From: Hyperoplus lanceolatus
Taxonomy: Eukaryota > Chordata > Actinopteri > Uranoscopiformes > Ammodytidae
Length of the DNA: 64,000 nucleotides
Direction of reading: 5' to 3'
Assembly: GCA_026929865.2 (NCBI GenBank)
Contig: CM049397.1
Coordinates: 29,367,698-29,431,697, forward strand
The translations under genes were made by a program, and so were the position numbers. Every line of letters begins with the position of its first letter. The stretch's first letter is position 1. This document shows, one piece after another, positions 25,001-39,400 of the stretch. The notes beneath the pieces were generated by a model. It was given only the letters and a program-made list of their open reading frames with translations. It did no database searches and was not told where the DNA came from.

Positions 25001-28000
25001 AGGATGAAAAACGTGACAAAGACAGAGGTAGGCCTACAGTGACGTTAATGTGATGAATGAATAGTGTGCTGCATTGTTTTAGCCGTTGTAGGAGCAGTGT
25101 GTTAACTTGCTAGCTTACTTTTGGAAGATGGGTAACGTTACTCCCAGCTTAAATTCATCAGAGGCATTTAGAAAGATTTTTCATGTAGCCTACATCCCCT
25201 GTCATAATTTGCCAAAGTTTGCACTGCTTGTAATGGTTATTAGAAAGCTATTCCACTATAATTAATGGTTGTCAACCTTGGGTTTATTGTGTTAGTTTAC
25301 ATCAGTGTTAAAAGTGCACAGTATAATAACTGTTAATAGGCTATTGCATACTTGAGGCAAGTCAAGTTTATTTGTGAGGCACTTTTCAACACAAGGTAAA
25401 TCAAAGTGCTATACATAAAGCCATGAGATATCATTAGAAGGCTTGATCCTGATTTAATAAAAAGCAGGAGCAAACTTTTCCGTTTGATTGTACCTTACCT
25501 ATAGCTTTCCCTTAGTTACTGCTTCTCTTCACTCTGGTTGGATGCTAAACTGCATTTCATTTTAATGACAAGAGTTTAATCTTATCTAATTTCCATTTGA
25601 AAGCTTTTCAACATGTATTATTATAAATAATATAACAACATGTATACTTCTCTTTTCTCTTCAGGTTTTCATTTGAAATACTTTGAGCCACCTGTCTTGC
25701 AGACATCTTCTCCACCTCAGCACAGCCCAGTGATACAGCATGAGGAATAAAGGCTTCACCAATAGACCCAAAGGCAAGAGTAGTCAGGCTGTAGCAAGGT
25801 GAGGTGAGCTTGTTGAGATATGAAGATGAGGTCTTAACATCTTAATGTAGACAGCTCTCTGTTGGAATCAAGTTAAATAGCAGTACAGACCAGAGGTCTC
25901 TGTCATTTAATGTTGTAGTATAGCTTTTGTGTGGAATTATATTCAATGCAAAGTTATGATTTATTGAAACAATATTTGTAATGATTATAATTTTAAATGT
26001 TAACGTCTGCATTTTTCTGTGCAAATCTTAATATTGTATTAATTTTTTAATGTTATGTCACTTGTTTTGTAATATGGTTTTTATTGTGTGGGTTATTTTC
26101 TATCTAAAATAAAATGAAATGTCAAAGACAAAGCTATCCAGTTCTGTGTGAGTGTATGAACAGTGGTGGACCTGACTGCAATGCAATGGGGGGCGCCAGC
26201 TAAAATCTTGGTCAGGGCCAGCTCTGCTCATTGCCGTAGTATAGAGATGCAGCTGAACATTGTGTGTGAACTGTACATGGCACTATAGAAAAAGCCTCTA
26301 AAACGGAGCTGATTCATGCAGACAGAACAATGCTTTGATTCATGACGAGGTGCATTGCAATTTCTATGTTGTGTTTTCTATTGAAACCTAGAGGACGTAG
26401 TGATAAAGTGAACAGGATTTTTTGTCATCGACTATTGGCTGTATACATAGAATACATGAAAAGTGTTCTGACAGAAATGGATGCCGTGAACTCTCCTCTC
26501 CCTCACATAACAGAAACACACTCCACATGGGAAATATTTACATGGATTTTTTTCCGAGGTATAACTGGAGGAAAGCTGCACGCCTTTTTATCCGGCTAAA
26601 TTTAGCATCGGTGAAAACTTCTGCTAATTACACATGATGCACTTTGAGCCGCACGGCGTAATGCCGGGGCTTTCGTAGCAGTGAAGTGTAAGTGAATGTA
26701 TAAATCCAGGGCCTGTATTTTTGGAGCCAGATATCCTCTTCGCCTCAGTCAGACCTGCATGTGCTTTGGAATCGGTAATTGCAGCACACCCACTCTTTAT
26801 GTAACACCTTATCAGTGTGAAAAAAGACACATTGCTTTGTGTGTGTGTGCGCGTGCGTGCATGTGTGTGTGTGTGTGTGGCAACTATTTTTAAAACACCC
26901 GTAGCATCCCTAATCCATCTTTAACTGGATATGAACCGACTTAGGCACCCTGAAGATTTGAACATTACCATAACAGGCTTCTAATAAGGCTCTGGAGTAT
27001 TGAATATGGGGGGTTATATGGCGGACTCTAAGTCTTCTGTGTTGTCTGTGTCTTGGGGAAAAATCTGATCTCTGGGTTTTGATAGAAATCATGTAATCTG
27101 AGGGGCTTTAACCTCGCCCAATGCAGCACTGATACGACCACATGGGGGAAACTGGAAGAATAAAAAGTTGGAAAGGTCAAGGCGGTTTACACTCAGTAAC
27201 CGACACTTGACCTTGAATGATTGACGTCAGTGAAATTGTCAATCATTTATCCGTCTCCATTTTCTTTTTTACCTCCCTCTGTTCTTATGTTTTCAAAGCT
27301 AAAACTTTTCAACATCACAGACAGCCGTAACCAGTCTAAGCCGGGGGGGGGGGGGGGGGGGGTAATATATCCACAAGGTGAAAAACCCGGTGAGATAGCC
27401 CCATCAAACAAAAGATCAGAGGTGAACAATAAAGAGCTCCACTGTGCGTTAGAGATTATTATATAACAGTGCCTCATCAGTTCCACCGTGTTAAGTTTAT
27501 ACACTCGCTTATGGATCCCATTTTCTAACCGCTGGATTTAGTTATTGTCTGGTGTAGACTTTGAAGTATTGCTCGTCAAAGGTAGAGATATTACCAAGAC
27601 GGGGTGGGTGGGTGGGAAGGAAGGAGGGAGGGAGGGAGGGGGCTCTTCTTCACCTTCCAGAACTCATCCCAGATAATTTCACAGGTAATAACTTCTGCTG
27701 CATTCACTCCTTCGTGGCAATCGATCAAACTGGAAATAAATGACTAAACTTTAACCTACTCGACTATTATAATAATCACAAGGTTTCATGATATTCTCCG
27801 CTTATCTGCTTCACGTCTTCCATCAAGAACTCGTCTTGGCCAGGTATGATGTAGGGACAACAACAACTACAAAGATTATATTACTAATGATAATAATGAT
27901 ATTTATGATAGTGATAATATGATCAATTTTCAGTACAATGTGTCTTGCCTGTAGGTCTGAATACCATTGTCCAATCAGCAACCGTGTTCTGTAACAACCT

Positions 28001-31000
28001 TTTCGGTAGATTTCAGTCAGGTTGAAAATAGCAGAGAGCGCTCTATTAGACTTTCATGTTAAGTTTTTTTTTTTTAACGATAGGCCCTGTAATGAAATCT
28101 CTATGAGTTCCGGGATGGCTCGCTCCAATGTGTTATGGTCTTACCTACAGTAAAATGATGCAATAATGTGTTCTTCAGAGGGTCCCGGGTTCAGCGCAGC
28201 GGTCACATTCAAGATCAACATAGCTATATACAGTATCTCACAAAAGTGAGTACACCCCTAACATTTCTTCAAATATTTCATTATATCTTTCCATGCGACA
28301 ACACTGAATAAATGACACTTTGATACAATGTAAAGTAGTCAGTGTACAGCTTGTATAACAGTGTAAAGTTACTGTCCCCTCAAAATAACTCGACACACAG
28401 CCATTAATGTCTAAAGTGTTGGCAACAAAAGTGAGTACACCCCTAAGAAAAAATTTCCAAATTGGGCCCAAAGTGTCAATATTTTGTTTTGCCATCATTA
28501 TTTTCTATCACTGCCTTAACCCTCTTGGGCATGCAGTTCACTAGAGCTTCACAGGTTGCAACTGGAACCCTCTTCTACCCATTCATGACGACATCAAGGA
28601 GCTGGTGGATATTAGAGTCCTTGCGCTCCTCCATCTCCCGTTTGAGGATGCCCAAAAGATGCTCAATAGGGTTTAAGACTGGAGACATGCTTGGCCAGTC
28701 CATAACCTTTACCCTCAGCTTCTTTAGCAAGCCAGTGGTCATTCGGAGGTGTGTTTGGGGTCGTTATCATGTTGCAGTACTGCCCTGCGGCCCAGTTTAT
28801 GAAGGGAGGGGATCATGCTCTGCTTCAGTATGTCACAGTACATGTTAGAATTCAATGAACTGTAGATCCCCAGTGCTGGCAGCACTCATGCAGCCCCAGA
28901 CCATGACACTCCAACCACCATGCTTGACTCTAGGCAAGACACACTTGTCTTTGTACTCCTCACCTGGTTGCCGCTCCACACTCTTAACACCATCTGAACC
29001 AAATAAATGTATTTTGGTCTCATCAGACCACAGGACATGGTTGCAGTAATCCATGTCCGTAGTCTGTTTGTCTTCAGCAAACTTTTTGTGGGGTTTCTTG
29101 TGCATCATCTTTAGAATAGGCTTCCTTCTGGGATGACAGCCATGCAGACCAGTATGATGCAGAGTGCGGCGTATGGTCTGAGCACTGACAGGTTGACCCC
29201 CCACCCCTTCAAGCCCTTCAGCAATGCTGGCAGCACTCATACGTCTATTTTCCAAAGCCAACCTCTGTGTACGACGCTGACCATGTGCACTCAACCTTCG
29301 TAAACTGGGCCGCAGGGTGGTATTGCAACATGATAACGACCCCAAACACACCTCCAAGACGACCAGTGGCTTGCTAAAAAAGCTGAGGGTAAAGGTTATG
29401 GCCTGGCCAAGCATGTCTCCAGACCTAAACCCTATTGAGCATCTTTGGGGCATCCTCAAACAGAAGTTGGAGGAGCGCAAGGTCTTTAATACCCACCAGC
29501 TCTGTGATGCTGTCATAAATGGGTGGAAGAGGGTTCCAGTTGCAACCTGTGAAGCTCTAGTGAACTACATGCCCAAGAGGGTTAAGGCAGTGATAGAAAA
29601 TAATGGTGGCCACACAAAATATTTACACTTTGGGCCCGATTTGTACATTTTTTCTAAGGGGTGTACTCACTTTTGTTGCCAGCAGTTTAGACATTAATGG
29701 CTGTGTGTCGAGTTATTTTGAGGGGACAGTAAATTTACACTGTTATACAAGCTGTACACTGACTACTTTACATTGTATCAAAGTGTCATTTCTTCAATGT
29801 TGTCCCATGGAAAGATATAAAGAAAAATGTGAAGAAATGTGAGGGGTGTACTCACTTTTGTGAGATACTGTATATATATATAAAAAGAAGAAAAAAAATA
29901 TCAACATGGCTAACTTTATATCAACTCCTGTGAGCAACTTGATCATGTTATTAGAAAACTAGGCCCACCCAGACCAGATTTAAACATCAAACAAGTATCT
30001 CTACAAAGAGGGAGAGTGGGGGTCGCATATCCAGGGATTTTCACAGAGCTCTTATCAGCGGGAAACATGGCTAGCAGGACGCTACGTAGCCAACGCTCTG
30101 TTCTGCTTCCCCTACATTTAAATAATATAATATTTACAAACTCCACAACATTCACTCACAAAGCCAGCCATTTCTTTAAAAGCAGTTTAACTAGCCTAAT
30201 ACAACACATGGTTTCCCGACTGTGGAGTTGGGTCAATCACCCTCCGAGAAATGGCTCATTTCTGCGCACATATTTATCACCGTCTATGTCAAGCAGAGCT
30301 TTCTCATACGCTGCCCGTCTTATCCAGGCAGCTTATACAACCCAGAGAAGCATTTTAAAATGGGTTCCTGCCAGCCCGCCTGTCTCTCTGAGCAGGAATC
30401 GTTGAGGATTGAGCGAAGTGATGGGAAGACGTAGTGAGATATATTGCCCCCCAGCCTGATTATATACAAGCTGGATGTCTTTATGGTTGTCCCCCTGTGC
30501 CGCACATCTTTAATGGCACAAACCAGCTCCCTTTTTCCAAAATGGATGGAGTTAATTAGACTGTCTCGTGGTGTCTATAGGCTAAATTAATTGTTGGTGG
30601 TTTTCTTATGATAATCATGAAAGCCTTAACTAAAACTACTTTGGTTATTCACCTTTCCTTCACACTCGTGTCACATATTCACTACATAGGATAAAAAGTC
30701 GCAAATCAAACACCACCAAACTCAAATTCTGACAATGAATGCCGAATATGTGACAGCCGTTTAACTTTGGAGGAATTTAACAATTACAGCAGTGAGTGCC
30801 CTTCACGCAGCATCATTTTATTTCTTTGTAGATCAAATACAACAGTCGTCTGGGTTTTATACTGATGTCTGCCAGACTTGTATTATTGTCAAAATGATTC
30901 GAAAGGTAGAAAGTGGAAATGTAATGGTGTTGGCTGTGTAGGGGGTCAAACCTATGGACAGCTCTGTGCCGCCACCGTGTGGCCAAAACACTGCAGTACA

Positions 31001-34000
31001 CCTTTACCTCTTCAGGTGGGCGTACCCAAACGCTAGCCGGAAACTCCACCCCGGTGGAAAGCCGGGACCTTTAAAAGGATGCCCCGCGGCTTATTCTGTC
31101 TTTCTGGGGGCGGCTGTTGGCCGTCCCATATAGAAACAACAAAGTCTGTATAGATCTACAGGGGCCTCTTCACCTCTGACCCAACCCCCACGTGTTTTAC
31201 TAAAGCTATCGCCTGCGGCCGCGGCGATCTCTAAAACGACGAAGTGGGTCGAAACTGTTCCGTTGGAACGACCAGAAGAACATTGGAAGCAGGCGGTTTT
31301 TTACCGAGAAACCTGCCTTTGGACCACTCCACACTGGAAGCAGGCAGTTTGTCCAGAAACTCAGCCTCTCGGACCGCGGACTGGATAGCCGATCGAGTGA
31401 TCTTCGACCGCCATCCCCGCACCAAATCAGCTGCGCCCTCTTGCCTTTTTCCTGCGATCTGACACCGCAGAGATCACCTCACCAGCTCATCGCCGTCTCG
31501 CGGGCCCCTTTCGCCCGTCCTGGAAAGGAGTGGCCTACCCGCCTCAACGACGACGAAGCAATGGGAATTAAGTTTCCCCAAGTGAGATTTTGGCTTTATA
31601 ATTACCTGGGCAGATGTTTAGTTATTATTTACTTTTTAAGGTGTGAACAATACTGTTTATTTTCGAATTTGTGTTTGCTATTTTGAAACAAGCTGTGTGA
31701 TCAATCTCCGTTTGTCTTCTCCCCCACGGAGAGCCAGAACGGAAAGTTCGATCTTTTCATTCACGCTGCAGTGTGGTTTCAAGTCTGCTGTATGTTTTAA
31801 AAACCTAACACCTTTCTTTTTTCCCCCTCTCCGCGTCCAAGCGTGGCCTTTCCTCCTCTTCCTCTCCTGCACGCACGTACACACACGTTAAGCCCAGTTC
31901 AGACCAAAGATTCGCCTTGCAACTGCTTGCGACGAGACGGTTTTAGAACGTCGCGGGGGATAAATCGCAGCAGTGTGAACTGCTCGTTGCAGCGCGTTGC
32001 AAGGCGTCGCAGAAGATTCAACATGTCAAATCGCAAGGTCCAGTTTTAGAACGTTTCGGCGGTCTCGTCTCAAGGAGTTGCAGTTGCCAGCAGTTGCAAG
32101 GCGAATCTTTGGTCTGAACTGGGCTTTAGATGGTAGCCTTGATCAGATAGAATTGGTGCTAAGATCTTTGGTAGAATCCCTTTTAAATGGCTAGTAGCTC
32201 TTTGAAATTCCCCGCCTCAAATCCCATCGTCAGGTCCTTTGTTCTAAAGATAGACGCCCTTTTGAGTACTTCCCCCTTCGGGTGGAAGTAGAATAGAATA
32301 GCCTAGCCATCCAGGGACGCCATTTTGTGTCATTAATAACCTGACCTAGATAGAATTGGTGCTAAGATCTTTGGTAGAATCCCTTTTAAATAGCTAGTAG
32401 CTTTTCGAAATTCCCCGCCTCAAATCCCATCGTCAGGTCCTTTGTTCTAAAGATAGACGCCCTGTTGAGTACTTCCCCCATCGGGTGGAAGTAGAATAGA
32501 ATAGCCTAGCCATCCAGGGACGCCATTTTGTGGCATTACTAACCTAGCCTATTTTGGGTCGCCATTTTGTGTCTGTCGCCCCAAGTCACGTGGGAGCTTC
32601 CCCGTCCCCTTTTTTCTTGCTGCACACACACACACCACACACACACACACACACACTCACTCATTCACTCCCACACACACACACACACATTGGTATATAG
32701 CTGTATAAACAACAATGTTCTAGACGTTTTTCTTTGATTAAGTGTATTTGCTTCATGCGTGTATAAAACGGATGTTACCTTAAGTTTCATCGTGGTTAAA
32801 ATAAATGTTCTTTTATTGTAACCAGAAGTGTTTGTGATTTATTTGTGTGGATATTATTGGAGTATCAACAATCAACAAGTGAAAGACTCTGTAGCCTTCA
32901 GTGTTAAGATCATATTACCAAATTTATAATAGTAACTACTTGAGTACATTATTTATGGAAATGATCTTTGAGACTAGGATTTGCTAATGTTGATTTGTTT
33001 AACTGAGCGTTAGACTAATCAACGTTTCTAAATAAATCCTTTGATTAAACGAGACAATTTGCTATTACTTTTCCATTCTTGAATGAATGGTGGTGCCCCT
33101 TTTGAACTTTAAGAAATTATTAAAGTATTATTAATCATCAGATTAATTTCTAATAGCTGAATTAATCTGAACTACCTGTACCCGCTACAGCTGTGGAAGA
33201 AAATGCTTCATTATAGGCTTGACTTTTATTTTGTGTTTCTGCATTGTTTCAGAGAGAGAACGCTTTGATTCTTACATTTTTTTCAGGAAGGTATAAAAAG
33301 CTCTGATCTATGCAAGGGGAAACAAACTGTTTGTGGAATCCAATTTAAGGGTGAAAGGAGATAAGAACATTAATTAAACTAATTATTGCTTCCCTGTGGA
33401 GAGAGACTTGCTAATAGCAGGCGATAACTGAGGTTAACAGGAGAGAAATATAGGTGTTTGGTTTGGGCAGAACACATGTAAGATCATTTGCACACTCCAC
33501 ACTCCTGAAAATGAGCCAGCAGATCAGCGGCTGCTATCGTGATTGGTCATTTCGCTATGTGTTGTTGTCTAAGTCTTCTTTGCAGCATAGGCTTTAAAAA
33601 GGTCTCAGTTGACCCTTTGGAAGTACACCCACACAACGCCCACTCATTCTGCAGCAGCAATACGTTATGTGCATATTTTTTCTGTCTTGCCGAGCAGATG
33701 CCGGTGTCTTTATGAAAATATCTTCATTTGTATTCATGTAAGTGTTTCCAAAGGAATGGAAGTCAACCCTCCACCTCGGGGCGAAGGAATGAGTCAATGT
33801 TTTCTGCTGCAGTTTACAGTAGGAGTTGAGCAGAAAGAATCAAGATCGCTTCACGGGCAGTGTATGTATGCCATGATAGGAACAAAATATTGGTGTCAGG
33901 GATTTTTATGAGCAGCTGTCAGTCAAAGCGGTTCAAAAAAGTCCCCAAATATCTGCCAAGGGAAAGACTAAACATTTTAAAAGAAATAAGCCCCTAATAG

Positions 34001-36397
34001 CATGTGTAACTATATCCCAGGCAAACAGCTTACAAAACATACAGAACTGAAGTCGGAATATATCGAGGGAACATTATTAAATGCACATTAATGCCTAAAG
34101 GAAACATATGAGGACAAAAAACTATCCAATTAAAGGGCCAACTTTCAGAGTTTCATCATTCAAATATACAGGCTTTGCCATTTTGAGTGATGGATGGTTG
34201 TTTTTTGAAGGTATCACATTCAACACCCATGCCTTCAGAGTAACTCACTGCTGTGATCAAGACTTAACTTCCTCAATTGAATTGAATGAATGTGTTTGGA
34301 TTGTCTGCATGTTCTTGGTGTAAATTATCCAAACACATTACAGCTACTAAATGCCCCTTGTGGTGGCCTGATTAAATTATGTTGTAAAGGGAGATTTTTA
34401 ATAAGTCTACAGCCATGCTACTCTGTGAGGATTAGTCAAATATTATGCCATCGTAACATGTTCAAACTGACAATGCTAACATGCTGATGGTAAGCAGGTA
34501 CGTTTTTTTACCATGTTTACCATCTTAGTATTATTTATTAAGCTAAAGATTCCGACAAGCTGCAGTTTGGTCTGGCTGTCCGAGACTAGACTGAAGCTGA
34601 TATTCTGCAGATATTTAGTAATAAAACAAAGCACCGGAAACATTTAAATTTGGATCAGCTAGCTGAAAATGGATCACCAAAGTTCAACTGCAATTTATTT
34701 CGAGGGAAACAAGAGTCTCCGTACCACATTTAAGGGCAATCTTTCTCACAGTTGTCTAGATATTTCATCCTGGACCAAACAGGTGGACCGACTGACCGAT
34801 TGAGGGACAGTACCATTAGCCAATACACTAGCACTACTTAAAACATCGAAGTATTTTAAGATAAGTAAACGCCACTATAACCTCATTTTCTTTACTTCAA
34901 ACTTTCTGCACACCACACTTAGTTGTTGCTCACTATCAAAGTGAATTAAACAATGCAACACTATTTGAATGATGCTCTCCAAATTGAGCACATTGTCACA
35001 GATCCCACCATCGCTCATATCAACAAGGTAGATGAAAGAATGTGAACACAGTTGCTTTAGGTGCAGCTAAATTTTCAGTGAATTTGGTCACACTACCATA
35101 CTGATCCTTCTGCCACATCTCAGCCCAATCTGTGTCGGATTAGGACACGAGGAAAAGCCCCTTCACTCTGCCAGGAGCGTGAAGAAATGGAGCAATAACT
35201 TTGTATGCTACACTGATTCTGATCCCCTCAAGACAGCTATACTCTGTTGGTATAAAAAAATCCCCCTTGAGGGTTATGTCACTGCTAGGGGCTCTGTGAC
35301 AGGCTCTGGCTTGGGATAGCATTTTAAACATTTCTTGGACAGCCTTTAAAAGAGAAAGCTTCCATGTCCAAACAAACACTAGAGCTGGCACTGAGTGAGG
35401 AAAACTCAGGTAATGTCATTTAACATTTGTATGAATTCATGTGAAAACATAATTTTCTATATTTTTCGCCAAAGGACTAACTATGCTAAACAACAGGGAC
35501 ATAGTAGCTGTTATTCATTAAGGGAATAGCATAAACCACATTTTGTTATTAGCAAACAGGCACATTATCAATATGTTAAGCTTTTCTAACCATTTCCTGA
35601 TGCATGTCCAATGGCTTAACTCACATTAATTTAGGATTGTATTGACTATTTATGAAAGCAATCTGTTAAAGCACTTAAGGTCCAAATTGAAGAAAAGTGT
35701 TTTGAGGTTTTTGGGACAGGTCTCTCGAGAATCTGCGATGAACAAACACAATTTGGGCCTAATGTATTAAATGGTAGATTATAAATCCCCTCAAGCTATC
35801 TCTAAAGTTAAATGTCTTAGACAAGAAAAAGAAGGGTGGAAAGGGCAGACATGGGAATATGTATCCTTTTATTTGAGTAAATTTGAAATTCTCTGGGTTT
35901 TTTTTCTGAAAATAACAAGGACGCCAGAAGAGATTTGAAGTGAAGCGAAGTTTACTAATTATAATCCTGTTGGAAAGATGCAAAAGTGCTGCTCCTCTCT
36001 TATCTTTTGCTTGTTTCTACAGGATACTATTGACGTCTGTTTAAATGAGTCTTACTCTTGGACCTGTTACAAATGCCTGAAGCTCAGCCCTGGGATCATT
36101 CTGAAGCTGCTTCCAATAAGGAATAAGGCTGTTGTTATCCAGTGTGGAAATGGGCTACCTACTTTACTCCACATGCAGTGATATTGACACTGAGTTTTGT
36201 CTGTGTGTGTGTGTGTGTGTGTGTGTTTGTGTGTGTTTAGTAGTGGAGGAGGTCTAAACTGTATCAAGCTCCTGTAATACGACCAACTGTTTTTTCTGTC
36301 CCTCTTGTGTAGGAGGGGAAATGGAGAATATGGAGTCCAATTGAATTTATGCTCTGATCATTGTACATTAAGGTACTTGCTACCACCCCTCAACCTC

Positions 36398-36450
<53 letters not shown>

Positions 36451-39400
36451 GGAGGCCAAACAAGCCTATTGAGCATTAGAAAAATAGCATTTTGTTCCAT
36501 TTATGGCCATTGACAGCCTCCGTGGCCTCAAAGTATGGTGCCATTGGTCCAATCCCTGGGGTGTCCAAGCCAGTAATTGAAAATCAAGTCCTTGTCTTTA
36601 CGTGCCAATAGGGCTTTAGCCTTCTCTGCCTATACATGCACCCGCACACACACTTTCACTTATGTGCAATTTCGTACGGAGCCGAACTGATGTATGTGAC
36701 ACATCAGTCTTCCAGCCAATTCTCGTCCATCTCTCAAGAGAGGACAACGATGATGAGACAGGGAAACTGACGCTCGCACAGCGCGTTCTTCGTCTGATTG
36801 ACATATACTCCAGATCGTTGAGTGAATATTTTGATTTGGAACCTATCGACCTTTACAGTATCTGCATTCCAGGAATAACATAACTCGTGTGGTTTGTTGA
36901 AATTGCTATTTCTTTTCTTCTGACCTTTTCATGAAGCCAATATACTGAGAAGTTTGAAGCGTTAACACCTCCCTATGCTGCGTACTGGGGTTTCACATTT
37001 GATTGAAGCAAAAAAATATATGGGATTGACTGTTCTCCACATTATAACAATATTTGAAGGTCATATGGCCCACGGCAACAAAGGAATACACATATGTATC
37101 CATGCTATTACTTATAGATTTGTTTGGTGTTGACTTGGCCTTTAATGTAGCATTATCAAAATTCATTGTATTTAACCATGATTTACTGCTGAGGTCCCCT
37201 AAGACACTACCTAAGTAATGGCAGACTCCTGAAACTTTACAATCATATTTTTAAGAAGTTCTCGTAAAATATGTTAGAATCTTGAAGTTTCATGTCAATA
37301 AAACAAAGGGTGTTTTCAGAAGTGGAAGGAACATTCGTATTTAGGAAGTTACTAAATCTAGAGCAGGATTCCAGAAGAAACATCCAATAAGGAGATAACT
37401 GTGCCACCATGCAAAAAATAAAAAAAGTAAATATATAAATGGCTTGGGAAGAAAATGTAGTTATGCTCCCGGCTGCTGGTGGCACTGCCCTCCATCTTTG
37501 AGCTGCCTAAAATATCATGAGGATAAAGGAAGGACTGTTTCTAAAAGCACACACACACAACAGTGCTTATAAAGTGACTTTTTTTTATCAGTTCATCGAC
37601 AAAACCATCAGCCCTGCCACATTTATATTATTTCCATGTTCTGCTATCTGGCACGTAACAGCTTTGCATCTCAGTTACACTCTTGATGACAACAACAACA
37701 ATACTCAATCTCCTTGGTGACATTGCATTTGTAGTCCACAGCCTGTAAGACATCCCTCACACCGGATAACTAATGCTCTACCACGGCTGAAAATGGCTTT
37801 GTCACTGCTGTTTACTCTGCATTACCTCGTATTCTCTCCACAAAGCTTTCCATCGCTTCTCCACTCAAACTGCCACCATAGGTTGAGCTGTGAGCCCTAA
37901 CGGCCCACTTTGTCCCGCCACACATTGACTGCAGACGGTAAAAGAGGAATCAACTGATTGGTAAAGTAAAAAATGTGTTGTCTGTTTATCGCACAACCAA
38001 CACCGAACCGAGGGAAACAGAGATTCCTTCATCTCAACATACAAAAGTCATTTTTGGAGTTGATAAAGATTGATGGAAAATTAGAAGATCATGTGTTTTT
38101 ACTGTGTGCATAATATCATTCATTCACGCAGGCTCTTCATACATTCAAAACTATGTTTGACAGAATAGCGCTGGAGAATGCAACACTATAGTCACAATCA
38201 TAAGATCTCACTTTAGGCACTGACGTGTTGACACTATAAAAAAACAGAAGGCACAATGGGACCTTAACACCTAAACCTTTCTTGCACTGACTGTTGTCTT
38301 TTTCTGGATATTTCTGCTGTCTGTGTGTTCTGGACGAGGTGTAAAAAGCACGGAGGCTGTTCATTGAACACCTTTCGGGTGTCAAAAAAACAATGCATTC
38401 ACATGTGGCCTCTACCACTCCGCTTTCTAATTAATACCAACCTCCGCACGTAATAGCATTTCCCTGCCAACCCTATTATGTGTGTGCGAGTGTGTCTTTG
38501 CACGTATTGCCGCTGCAAACCTCGACCTGTGTGTGAATGAGCCAAAGGAGGAGTGTGTGGCTGTGTCATTTCAATTGTAAGCATTGTAACAGTACAATTC
38601 TGAATTCTGCAGCAGCACCCATTAAGCAAGTTTCCCCCTGTCCGTTATATGCATTTAAATCATAACCTAATCAGCAATGCATCACCTTTTAAAGACATAT
38701 GTGCAAACTGATCACTGAATCTGTCACAAAAATGTTGTCTTTGTTTCCCTAACAATGTGTGCACTAAGGCAGCAAGGATGAGAGGTGCACAGAGAAAAAA
38801 AAAACATTTGGCAGAGATATGTCAGTTTCCTTAACGCCACTGTACTGAAAGCATGGCCACAATGATATAAGCTGTCATCATACACACTGTGGGACTTGAA
38901 CAATGTCTTAAGGGCTGCTGCATAATAATGCGCAGATGTCGAAGGTTCACATCACATCGTTGCTCCGGGCATGAATATTCTCAGGATAACGAATAAGAAA
39001 AAATGTGTTGAGAATAGCTGTCCTGTGTCAGCATGCTTGTTGAAAAGATGTCACCTATGTTGCTGTTAGGAGCCACTGCAGTGCTGAGCAGGCTGAATTT
39101 GAATAGGATTATGCAGATTTTCTAATAACTTTTTTTCATTTTTTAACAAAAGACGATTAACCCTGGATGTTGGTTGAATTATTTTGCATCTGTGGAATAC
39201 AGGTTTCACGGTCCCCAATGGAGATTGATGAGAATCCTGAAAACACCATCTGACCATCAGAAGGTCTGCTGCATTGTCAGACCTAATGGACCGCTGAAAT
39301 CAGGCTTCCGTGAAACCCACATATCCACCCAGAGCTTCTGCTTCTAGTTGGAGCCAATGCACCATAGCTGCTGTCCTCAAGAAGAATAACCACTTCATGG

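Larger units (their letters stand above)
28231..29870 (-). mobile_element. Foldback Tc1-like transposon A (two inverted 3' halves)
   Basis: The termini CAGTATCTCACAAAAGTGAG and its exact inverse are flanked by TA (28229-28230 and 29871-29872), the Tc1/mariner target. The longer copy runs on the minus strand from about 29300 to 28231. It encodes [34 protein letters not shown], the catalytic-region [14 protein letters not shown] and [13 protein letters not shown], with frameshifts. A second, inverted copy of the 3' part (29296-29870, plus strand) encodes [11 protein letters not shown] and [15 protein letters not shown], the second and third catalytic regions of the DD34E transposase. The 28231-28804 and 29296-29870 arms are inverted near-copies. 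The 5' end and N-terminal DNA-binding domain are absent. The element is defective. Confidence 0.9.
30937..33189 (+). mobile_element. Solo LTR of a retrotransposon/endogenous-retrovirus-type element, about 2.25 kb
   Basis: The left end TGTAGGGGGT and the right end ACCCGCTACA are imperfect inverted repeats with TG...CA termini. They are flanked by the direct repeat GCTG (30933-30936 and 33190-33193), the 4-bp duplication expected from integrase-mediated insertion. The interior has a TATA-like TTTAAAAGG near 31070 and poly-A-type AATAAA signals in the last kilobase, and no gag, pol or env reading frame. It contains a 235-bp MITE and a tandem duplication. Orientation follows the TATA-like and AATAAA order and is inferred. 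Confidence 0.65.

Noticed and set aside
28462..28848. 128-codon plus-strand ORF
   Set aside because: Antisense shadow of the inverted Tc1 transposase fragment in the left arm of element A.
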